DNA from: Cytophagales bacterium
GTDB lineage: Bacteria; Bacteroidota; Bacteroidia; Cytophagales; Cyclobacteriaceae
Direction: 5' to 3'
NCBI GenBank assembly: GCA_003500135.1
Contig: DNTA01000024.1
Coordinates: 1 to 31,020 of the forward strand
DNA: 31,020 nucleotides
Shown here: positions 23,674 to 31,020 of the stretch, one piece after another
Layout of the letters: the number at the start of each line of letters is the position of its first letter
Numbering within the stretch: position 1 is the first letter of the stretch
Notes under the pieces: model-generated
What the model saw: the letters and a program-made list of their open reading frames with translations, nothing else
The model's database searches: none
What the model was told of the DNA's origin: nothing
Translations under genes and position numbers: made by a program

Positions 23674-25965
23674 ATGTGGAAGGAGAACTATCCAAGTCTT
23701 ATATTTGCTTTTTTTGGCCTGATCACTATTTCTTCATTTTCTGTGCTTCAGGCGCTGGAAATCAAGGCCTCTTTTGAGCTTATTGAGTCAGAAGACGATT
23801 ATAGCAAAACCACTGTTCATGATATCCTTCAGGGTAGCGATGACTTCATCTGAATGGGTGCAGTAGACGGACTGTACCCGTTCAATGGTAATTCCTTCAA
23901 TATTTATAGTCATAGAATAAGCGATTCGTCATCACTATCCAGTAATACCATCATATCTATTTTCGAAGACAAATCAGGTCATATTTGGGTAGGAACCCAG
24001 GAAGGTGGCTTGAACAGGTTCCATAAAGTGTATCAGGCCTTTGATCATTTTTCCCAGCAAAGTGAAGGAGGATTTGATTCCAGTAATGCCTGGAAAATAG
24101 ATCAGGATTCAAAAGTCAGATTGTGGATAGGCACGTGGGGTTTTGGTTTATACATGATCCCAAACCACGAAGCGCCTACTCAGGAAATAGAATTTATTAA
24201 CTATAAACATGATAAGGAGAACTTGACGAGTATTTGCCATAATATCGTTAGAAAAGTTTTTGAAGAAAGCAAGGGAAGAGTATGGATTGGGACATAAGGC
24301 GTAGGCTTGAATTTATTTGTAGAATCCACTAACAGTTTTAAAAGGTATATGCATGATCCTGATTTGCCCAATAGCCTTAACCATAATAGTGTTTACGATA
24401 TTCTGGAAGGAAGCGTCGGAAGTTTGTGGTTAGGTACAAATGGAGGAGGGCTGGATCATTTATATTAATACAGGAGATTTTAAAACTATTATCATGAAAG
24501 CATCGACTATATCAATAGTATTGTGCGTTGCGATAATGATTTATGGATTGGGACTGAAAACGGATTGGTATGGTTTAACCGAAAAAAGGAAGGTGGGGTA
24601 AATGGATTTAATAAATTCGACGCTCAGGCTATCAAAATGAATGATGAGCCGCCATAAATGAAAATTTACAGTGAAAGTAAACGCTTCGACATAGCTTTAA
24701 CAAATAAAGATAAGGTGAAGCTTTCATGTAAAGACAACTATATCACCATTGAATTCGCTTCACTGGATTATATTGATCCGGGGAGTAACAACTTCAGGTA
24801 CAAACTCGAAGGGTTTGATGCTGAGTGGATATTAAATGGGAATCGTTCATACGTCAGTTACACAATCCTGCCCGGTGGAACCTACACTTTCCGCATTACG
24901 GGAAGTAATAATGATGGGGTATGGAATGAAGAAGGAGCTGAATTAAAACTGATTCTCACTCCACCGTGGTATAAAACATGGTATTTCAAAGTTGCCCTGG
25001 TGTTGTTTATTGCCTCAATGATCTATATCATTTTCAGTATACGCCTTAGAATTTGGAAAAACCAGAAGAAATTGCTCAAGCAAAAAGTTACATAGCGCAC
25101 CCTTGAAATAGCCAAAAAAAAACAAAGAAATCCAACAGAAGGCAGATAAGCTCCTTGAGGCCAACGAGAAGATTAAGGGCATTAATGAAAACTTTGCACG
25201 GATCGTTGAGCAAAGACGTACCAGACTTAAAAAAATCAACCAGGAGCTTGTGTCAATTAACCAGCAACTGGATATGTTTCCCTACAAAACCAGTCATGAC
25301 TTTAGAAGCCCCATCACAACACTTCTTGTGTTGAGCGCGGTAGCCCGATATGAATTGGAAAACACTGCTGAAGACCGGGCCATTAGGCTATTTAACTGTG
25401 TGAAAGAAACGGCTACCGCAATGGACAAGCTGCTCGAAAAGCTCAACTAAACGCATCTTATTCCCTCTTCACCGGTAAAAAATGAAGAAGTGGACCTGCA
25501 TCAATTGGTTCATGGGCTTATGGAAAAATTTAATTTTCCCAATGAGCAAATAAAGTGGCAGTATGAAATTAACTTACCCACTAATATCATTAAAATTGAT
25601 TGTTCAATCGCATTATTTACTGCTATCGATTATTTGGTCGAAAATGCCATTGATTTTGCCAGGAATCCGTCTGAACTTCAAATTAGTATTTTGATAAATG
25701 AGTTGAGTAGTAATCTTCTGAAATTATGATATCTGACAGTAGTGATGGCCTGAAACATGAAATTGTACCCTGGCTATTTGATATGTACTATCGGGGAAGT
25801 ATGCGTTCGAAAGGTAAGGGTTTAGGGTTGTACGTAGTTAAAAAAGCGGAGGAAAAATTGAAAGGTAAAATTAACGTTGACCAAACAAGCTCCAAAGGCG
25901 CGACCATTATTATGACCATTCCGTTTACAAGCATTGAACAGAAAAAGGCGGTAATCTCTAAGTAA
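23674..25965 (+). pseudogene. Degraded Reg_prop/Y_Y_Y two-component sensor kinase
   Basis: Remains of one large sensor gene. Order: signal peptide (starting MWKENYPSLIFAFFG), beta-propeller Reg_prop repeats (ISIFEDKSGHIWVGTQEGGLN and others), Y_Y_Y domain (about 24700-24960, FRYKLEGFDAEWI), one membrane helix (about 24990-25040), coiled coil, HisKA-like helix with the histidine in KTSHDFRSPI (about 25290), and an ATPase domain with N box (DYLVENAIDFA) and G box (KGKGLGLYVVKKAEEKLKG). One frame runs from 23674 to the poly-A tract, with stops at 23851 (TGA where a Trp codon is expected), 24295, 24466, 24481, 24655 and 25093. A 9-A tract at 25114-25122 shifts the frame by one; another stop lies at 25448 and a second shift near 25727. 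It cannot yield a working protein. Confidence 0.92.
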
Positions 25966-25994
25966 TTAAAAAAACCCTGCTGTTAGGGCAGGGT
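25966..25994 (-). terminator. Rho-independent terminator of the aceB-aceA operon
   Basis: Stem ACCCTGC (25974-25980) / GCAGGGT (25988-25994) with a 7-base loop; on the minus strand the stem is followed at once by a run of seven T. It lies 42 bases past the isocitrate lyase stop codon. Confidence 0.88.
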
Positions 25995-26035
25995 CTTTTG
26001 GCATATGTGCCTATGGTTCAGGAAATGAGTGCTTT

Positions 26036-27316
26036 TTATTGCACAAACTGTGCAGTTTCAGTTGAGTCTTTCATTGCTACTGTTGAGGATTCACCTTGTT
26101 GGATAGTGTTTTGAACAACATCAAAATAGCCTGTTCCAACAAAAGACTGGTGTTTTACAGCTGCGAATCCATCTTTTTGTAGGGCAAATTCACGTTCCTG
26201 CAACTCGGAATATCCTGCCATACCTCTTTCCCTGTAGGCTTTCGACAACTCAAACATTGAAGTATTCAGAGCATGGAAGCCTGCAAGGGTAATAAACTGG
26301 AACTTATATCCCATTTCTGCCAGTTTTTCCCTAAAGCCCAGCATTTCATTGCGTGTGAGCTTAGATGCCCAGTTAAACGATGGCGAACAGTTGTAGGCCA
26401 ACATTTTATTCGGGAATTTTTCATGGATTGCCTCGGCAAATTCACGCGCCTCGCCAAGATCGGGATGTGAAGTTTCCATCCAAAGTAAATCGGCATATGG
26501 CGCATATGAGAGTCCTCGGTCAATACCTTGCTCAATACCACTTTTCACGTTGAAGAACCCTTCTTTACTTCGGCCTCCTGTTAGGAATTTGTGGTCACGT
26601 GGGTCGATATCGGCGGTTAGCAGACCTGCTGCATCGGCATCGGTACGGGCAATCAAAATGGTGGGCACTCCCATTACATCACTGGCCAGCCGGGCTGCAA
26701 TCAACTTATTTATGGCTTCTTGTGTAGGTACAAGTACCTTGCCGCCCAGGTGTCCACATTTTTTGGCTGATGAGAGTTGATCTTCGAAGTGTACGCCTGC
26801 CGCACCGGCCTCGATCATGCTTTTCATAAGCTCATAAGCATTGAGGTTACCACCAAACCCGGCCTCTGCGTCTGCTACGATCGGTACTACCCAGTCCTTC
26901 TCACTGACTCCGTTTACAGAATCAATTTGCATTCTACGCAGTAGCGCCCCATTAATTTTTTTTATAACAGCCGGTACAGAATTAACCGGGTATAAAGATT
27001 GATCCGGGTACATTTCTCCTGCCAGGTTGGCATCGGCAGCTACCTGCCAGCCACTTAAATAAATGGCTTCCAAACCAGCAGAAACTTCCTGTACAGCCTG
27101 ATTACCTGTCAGTGCGCCGAGCCCAGCTACAAACGGCTGCGATTTTAGCTTTTTCCATAAGGTCTCGGCGCCCCGCTTTGCCAGTGTATACTCTATTTTA
27201 ATGGGGCCTCTGAGGTTGATCACCTCTTCTGCGGTGTAGGGCCTTTCCGTGTTTTCCCATCTTGGGTTTTCAGCCCAATCTTGTTTCAGTTCATTGATCA
27301 TATGTTGCTTTTCCAT
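26036..27316 (-). CDS. aceA: Isocitrate lyase
   Basis: First enzyme of the glyoxylate shunt: cleaves isocitrate to succinate and glyoxylate, letting cells grow on acetate or fatty acids. The 426-residue length is normal for the short bacterial form. The catalytic signature KKCGH is at 185-189, with Cys187 as the catalytic base, preceded by [21 protein letters not shown], which holds magnesium ligands, and followed by [10 protein letters not shown]. It is the second gene of an operon with malate synthase, 27 bases downstream of it, and is followed by a strong terminator. Confidence 0.97.
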   Translation of the reverse strand: MEKQHMINELKQDWAENPRWENTERPYTAEEVINLRGPIKIEYTLAKRGAETLWKKLKSQPFVAGLGALTGNQAVQEVSAGLEAIYLSGWQVAADANLAGEMYPDQSLYPVNSVPAVIKKINGALLRRMQIDSVNGVSEKDWVVPIVADAEAGFGGNLNAYELMKSMIEAGAAGVHFEDQLSSAKKCGHLGGKVLVPTQEAINKLIAARLASDVMGVPTILIARTDADAAGLLTADIDPRDHKFLTGGRSKEGFFNVKSGIEQGIDRGLSYAPYADLLWMETSHPDLGEAREFAEAIHEKFPNKMLAYNCSPSFNWASKLTRNEMLGFREKLAEMGYKFQFITLAGFHALNTSMFELSKAYRERGMAGYSELQEREFALQKDGFAAVKHQSFVGTGYFDVVQNTIQQGESSTVAMKDSTETAQFVQ

Positions 27317-27343
27317 AGTAAATAGTATTGTTTTGTTCTTTGA

Positions 27344-28960
27344 TTACTCTATTTCTTCGTATGCCGGCAGCGTAAGGAAATCGATGAATTCCTCTGATTT
27401 TACCAGTTTGTCAAAAAGTGAAATGGCTTCCGGGAACCTTCCTTTTTCATAATTTTCATGTCCGACATAGTCTTTGATCTTATCCAGTTCTTCTTTCAAC
27501 AATTCCTTGAATAATTCATAGGTGATGGTTCGGCCGTCCATTAGCTTCGATTTGTTTTTAATCCATTGCCATATTTGTGTTCTTGATATCTCAGCCGTTG
27601 CCGCATCTTCCATGAGATTATATAAGGCTGCACAACCCACACCACGAAGCCAGCTTTCGATGTACAACACACCTACATTGATGTTCATTCTAAGGCCATT
27701 TTCAGTAATGGTTCCATCGGGAACTTCAACCAGGTCGGCAGCAGTTACATGTACATCATTCCGTTTTTTGCTCAATTGATTTTTCTCAGGCATATAAGTG
27801 TCGAATATTTCCAAAGCCACGGGTACAAGGCCGGGGTGAGCAACCCAGGTTCCGTCATGTCCGTCTTTTACTTCCCTAAGCTTATCCTCCTTCACTTTAT
27901 TTATGGCGATTTCATTGGCATCGGTATTGTTTTTTATAGGTATTTGTGCCGCCATACCACCAATCGCCATGGCGCCACGCCGATGACAGGTTTTGATCAC
28001 CAATTGTGCATAGCTTCTCATAAAGGGTACAGTCATGGTTACCTGCGCGCGTTCTGGTAGTACAAAACCCTCAAGATTTCTGAATTTTTTGATATAAGAG
28101 AAAATATAATCCCAGCGGCCGCAATTCAGGCCAGCCATGTGGTCTTTTAGTTCATAAATGATCTCGTTTAATTCAAACGATGCCAGAATTGTTTCGATCA
28201 GTACTGTTGCTTTGATAGTACCTTTTGGTATACCGAGGTACTCCTGAGCAAAAACAAAGACATCATTCCACAACCTTGCTTCTAAATGGCTTTCCAGTTT
28301 GGGCAGGTAGAAGTAAGGGCCCGTACCATTTTCCATTAGTTGATTGGCGTTGTGAAATAGATACAACCCGAAATCAACAAGGCTGCCACTCATGGGTTCG
28401 TCATCAAATAAGATATGCTTTTCCTCTAGGTGCCATCCTCTCGGACGAACAATAAGGGTGGCAATTTCATCATTGAGTGAGTATGACTTGCCATTATCAG
28501 GATTTACGAAGTCGATCTTCCTTCGAATCGCATCCATCAGATTGATATGGCCTTCTATATTATTGGTCCAGCTCGGTGTGTTGCTATCTTCGAAATCTGC
28601 CATAAACACCTTTGCACCCGAGTTCAGTGCATTGATGATCATTTTTCGATCTACCGGCCCGGTAATTTCCACTCTTCGATCCAGCAGGTCTTCAGGAATA
28701 GGCGCTACTTTCCAGTCGCTCTCACGGATATGTTTTGTATCAGGCAAAAAGTTTGGCATCACGCCTTTATCAATCTCCTTTTGTCTGGTTTTCCTTTCTT
28801 CGAGGAGATTTTTTCTGCGTTTGTTAAACCTTTTGTGCATTTCACCCAGAAAAGTCAATGCTTCCTTACTAATGATCCGCTCATAGTTGGTGCGATGTGC
28901 TCCTGTAACACTAATGTGTTCGGGGCAGGTGAATGGTCTTTCTAGAGTGTCTTGTGTCAT
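27344..28960 (-). CDS. aceB: Malate synthase A
   Basis: Second enzyme of the glyoxylate shunt: condenses glyoxylate with acetyl-CoA to malate. I take the ATG at 28960 ([10 protein letters not shown]), giving 538 residues, the usual size of form A. An in-frame ATG at 29011 would add 17 residues but lies upstream of the -7 promoter element. Family blocks seen: [29 protein letters not shown] (catalytic arginine), [15 protein letters not shown] and VAHPGLVP. It is the first gene of the aceB-aceA operon. A -7 element and two palindromes lie just upstream and may place the operon under a dedicated regulator, but no regulator gene is adjacent. Confidence 0.96.
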   Translation of the reverse strand: MTQDTLERPFTCPEHISVTGAHRTNYERIISKEALTFLGEMHKRFNKRRKNLLEERKTRQKEIDKGVMPNFLPDTKHIRESDWKVAPIPEDLLDRRVEITGPVDRKMIINALNSGAKVFMADFEDSNTPSWTNNIEGHINLMDAIRRKIDFVNPDNGKSYSLNDEIATLIVRPRGWHLEEKHILFDDEPMSGSLVDFGLYLFHNANQLMENGTGPYFYLPKLESHLEARLWNDVFVFAQEYLGIPKGTIKATVLIETILASFELNEIIYELKDHMAGLNCGRWDYIFSYIKKFRNLEGFVLPERAQVTMTVPFMRSYAQLVIKTCHRRGAMAIGGMAAQIPIKNNTDANEIAINKVKEDKLREVKDGHDGTWVAHPGLVPVALEIFDTYMPEKNQLSKKRNDVHVTAADLVEVPDGTITENGLRMNINVGVLYIESWLRGVGCAALYNLMEDAATAEISRTQIWQWIKNKSKLMDGRTITYELFKELLKEELDKIKDYVGHENYEKGRFPEAISLFDKLVKSEEFIDFLTLPAYEEIE

Positions 28961-28978
28961 ATTTATAGCTCTTTTTAT

Positions 28979-28986
28979 TTCGCGAA
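28979..28986. promoter_or_regulatory. 8-base palindrome at the expected aceB transcription start
   Basis: TTCGCGAA is self-complementary and shares the half-site TTTCGC with the larger palindrome at 29015-29030. It lies where transcription from the -7 element should begin, so a protein bound here would block initiation. It is short and could be chance. Confidence 0.35.
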
Positions 28987-28990
28987 CACC

Positions 28991-28998
28991 CAAACATA
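28991..28998 (-). promoter_or_regulatory. -7 promoter element of the aceB-aceA operon
   Basis: Minus-strand TATGTTTG matches TAnnTTTG exactly, about 30 bases upstream of the chosen aceB ATG. The expected -33 position falls inside the palindrome at 29015-29030. Confidence 0.6.
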
Positions 28999-29014
28999 AG
29001 CATAAATCCATAAA

Positions 29015-29030
29015 TAGCGAAATTTCGCTA
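29015..29030. promoter_or_regulatory. Perfect 16-base palindrome over the aceB -33 region
   Basis: TAGCGAAATTTCGCTA is fully self-complementary, with arms TAGCGAAA / TTTCGCTA and no spacer. It starts 16 bases upstream of the -7 element, so it covers the -33 region. This is the arrangement of an operator for a dimeric regulator. Which protein binds it is unknown. Confidence 0.6.
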
Positions 29031-29177
29031 AATATTTTTTAAAAAAATTATTAAGGCATCAAATAGGCCTGTAATCCGCTTCAAATGAAGAAATTGAATA
29101 TGTTGTATTATCCAGTTTCTGTAGTTGTGACATCGAATTGAATATTATGTATGATAAATGGGATAAAAGAAGATCGT

Positions 29178-29867
29178 TTATTGTGGCAGGCTCACTTTAA
29201 ATACTGTGGCAGAATTTCCCAGTGATCTGAAGGTGATCTTTCCGCCGAGTTTATTGGCCACAATTTTCGTTTCATATAAGCCAATACCATAAACTTTTAT
29301 GGGTTCCGTAGTTTTTGTAAACAAATCGAACAACTGGACATGGAGCTCTTTGAGGATACCCATTCCGTTGTCCTGTACTGCTGTGTAGAAACTATTGTTT
29401 TCATCATCAAATCCTGCTTAGGTAGCAATGATCTTGTTCTTTTTGCCGCGCTCAATAAATTTGATACTGTTTTCCAGTAGATAAAAGGGATTTACCTTGA
29501 TCAACCGGGCATCAGTAATAATAACACGATTGTTTTCCACTTTAAGCTGAAAATCAATTTCATTGAAATGTGGGGTTTTATTATAGTAATCCAACACTTC
29601 GTGAAACAATGTCATAAAATCAGCGGGTTTTTTATCTATTTGGATGAGGTTGATTTCCTGAATGCGGAATAAGCGATCAAAAATATAATCCATTTTGAAT
29701 GCCTAGCTTTCGATCATTCCCGAATATTTTTCAGCATTTATCGAATGTGCATCGTGATGATTAATACCAACATTACATGGCCCCAAAATAGATGCAACCG
29801 GTCCTCGTAAATTATGTGCCGATCGATAAATAAGCTTATATAGTGAAATAATTCCTTTGTTGTTTAA
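29178..29867 (-). pseudogene. 5'-truncated histidine kinase remnant
   Basis: One continuous minus-strand frame encodes the tail of a histidine kinase. It starts near 29867 (NNKGIISLYKLIYRS), passes the phospho-acceptor region SAHNLRGPVASILG, the N box PFYLLENSIKFIERG, the ATP-binding VQDNGMGI, and ends with GIGLYETKIVANKLGGKITF at 29178. Two in-frame stops interrupt it, TAG at 29705-29703 and TAA at 29420-29418, and a further TAG marks its upstream limit. Sensor domains are absent; the frame breaks where the IS630-type remnant begins, so insertion of that element probably removed or displaced the 5' part. Not functional. Confidence 0.85.
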
Positions 29868-29881
29868 CTAATTTTCTTATG

Positions 29882-30947
29882 TTTGTGTCATTTCGCGAAT
29901 AGGCAATCCCGTACAATAAACCACATTTGAGTAAGAAACACTACTCACGATGAACCGGTCACATAAGCTTGAAAACGTTATGTCGATCGGGCTACAATTA
30001 TTTTCTGCCTGATCAAGGATTGTTGATGGACGAAATTGTTGAGCAAGCAGGACTTGGTAGGCCAGTAGTGAACAAATGGCGCCAACGTTTTCGCCAATCA
30101 GGGCTTGATGGCTTAAAGGATGCCCCCCGAAGAGGAAAGCAGAAGGTAATTACTGCTGAACAACAAGCGATGGTGATTGAAAAGGCATGTATAAAGCCTG
30201 ATGGAGGATACACCAATTGGTCACAAGAACGCATTGCCAAAGAAGTAGGGATAAGCCAGTCAAAAGTTTTTCAGATTTTTAAACAAGCAGACCTGAAACC
30301 ACATAAGACTGCGTATGGTGTGGTAAGTCAAAAGACCCTGGATTTGAAAAGAAAATGACCCATATTATTGGGCTCTATATGTCTCCCCCGGAAAATGCCA
30401 TATTGATGTGCGTAGATGAAAAAACCCAAACAAAAGCCCTGTACCGTACCCAGCCAGAACTGCCATTAACATCAGGAAAGCCATAAAGGCAAACAGCAAC
30501 TTACAAACGCAATGGCGCTATCTCGTTGATTTCAGCGATTGCCGTACATTCCGGGGAAGTGACCGCTGGGACGATCAAGTCCAATAACGCTGAAAACTTA
30601 TTGAAATTCTTAAAGGCCCTCGATAGGAAATACCGAAACAAAAAACTACATATCATAGCCGATAATACCTCCTTCCATAGCCATAAGGATTTAAAGCGTT
30701 GGTTAGAAGTAAAAAGAAAAATCCAAATGCACTTTACCCCCAAGTATTCCCCGTGGTTGCATTAAGTCGAAATCTGGTTCAATATTTTAACAAAAGATGT
30801 TGTCAAAGGAGGCATCTGGCAGTCCTCTGAACAACTGGCTTCACAACTCATCGAATACGTGAAAACCTACAACCAAACAAGGGTCAAACCCTTCAAATGG
30901 ACTAAGCGCTTAAAATTAGTTGACATATAAAATAATTATAACACAAG
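29882..30947 (+). mobile_element. Decayed IS630-family insertion sequence
   Basis: About 1.07 kb, the normal size for an IS630 element, containing one broken transposase gene. Possible imperfect terminal inverted repeats: TTTGTGTCAT at 29882-29891 and the complement of ATAACACAAG at 30938-30947 (CTTGTGTTAT), matching at 8 of 10. A TA dinucleotide, the usual target, is at 29878-29879, but no clear TA copy flanks the right side, so the ends are tentative. Confidence 0.55.
29950..30930 (+). pseudogene. IS630-family transposase, multiply broken
   Basis: The gene encodes an IS630/Tc1-type DDE transposase in pieces. N-terminal helix-turn-helix: RYVDRATIIFCLIK, then MDEIVEQAGLGRPVVNKWRQ split by a frame change, then FRQSGLDGLKDAPRRGKQ. 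The catalytic part has the first Asp in LMCVDEKTQ, the second in IIADNTSFHSHK, and the third acid in VEIWFNIL. Lesions: frameshifts near 29970, near 30020 and at about 30356 (TGA), and stops TAA at 30484 and TAA at 30763, where a Gln codon is expected before VEIW. The transposase cannot be active, and this copy must be old. Confidence 0.88.
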
Positions 30948-31020
30948 CCTGGACATTTCACCAACCTGAGTTCCCAGCCACAGCCATTTTTTATCATCTT
31001 TACTCAAGTTTCGCACATTG

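Noticed and set aside
28961-29011. 17-residue N-terminal extension of malate synthase from the ATG at 29011
   Set aside because: The extension would start upstream of the likely promoter element and is cysteine-rich and unlike the family; the ATG at 28960 gives the normal N-terminus.
30936-31020. Open minus-strand frame of about 27 codons entering from the right edge (NLSKDDKKWLWLGTQVGEM)
   Set aside because: It may be the end of a gene outside the window, but it is too short to support and no family is recognisable.

Overview
The window looks like chromosomal DNA of a member of the Bacteroidota, most likely the order Cytophagales. Evidence for this: TAnnTTTG-type -7 promoter elements in front of several genes, almost no Shine-Dalgarno sequences, families typical of that phylum (DUF2911, DUF2452, PD40-OmpA proteins, a Reg_prop/Y_Y_Y sensor kinase, a DapD-type lysine pathway) and moderate GC. 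No rRNA, tRNA or CRISPR was seen. Assignments rest on reading motifs by eye; no database search was run.

Layout. 1-3.9 kb: a run of 8-base repeats, then a secreted trypsin-like protease, an MDR-type oxidoreductase and a DUF2911 lipid/periplasm-type protein, all on the minus strand. 3.9-5.85 kb (plus): a hotdog thioesterase abutting a 3-methyladenine DNA glycosylase, then a tandem universal stress protein. 5.8-10.5 kb (minus): a five-gene metal uptake operon (DtxR-type regulator, TroA-like binding lipoprotein, ATPase, a permease carrying a C-terminal DtxR-like domain, and a second permease). A palindrome sits directly upstream of the operon's -7 element. 10.6-15 kb: a glycosyltransferase, dapD, a TPR lipoprotein, and an isochorismate synthase/hotdog thioesterase pair of the menaquinone pathway. 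15-19.8 kb (plus): a histidine phosphatase, an unlisted 44-residue membrane protein that overlaps a sodium:solute symporter, a PD40-OmpA protein, and a small membrane protein with a DUF2452 protein.

19.8-20.8 kb (minus): small genes of unknown function. One appears to be split by a one-base frameshift in a T-run, and a 49-residue gene lies alone nearby. 20.9-23.5 kb (plus): a compact LiaF-like / LytS-like kinase / LytTR regulator operon. 23.7-26 kb: a large two-component sensor gene that is plainly dead, with at least six in-frame stops and two frameshifts. 26-29 kb (minus): the glyoxylate shunt operon aceB-aceA with a perfect 16-base palindrome over its promoter. 29.2-31 kb: decayed DNA, namely the tail of a second histidine kinase cut off by an IS630-family element whose transposase is itself broken.

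Most of the window is ordinary metabolism. The parts most worth a second look are the permease-DtxR fusion with its operator, the aceB palindromes, the micro-protein fused by overlap to the symporter, the frameshifted small gene pair, and the clustering of two dead sensor kinases around the glyoxylate operon.
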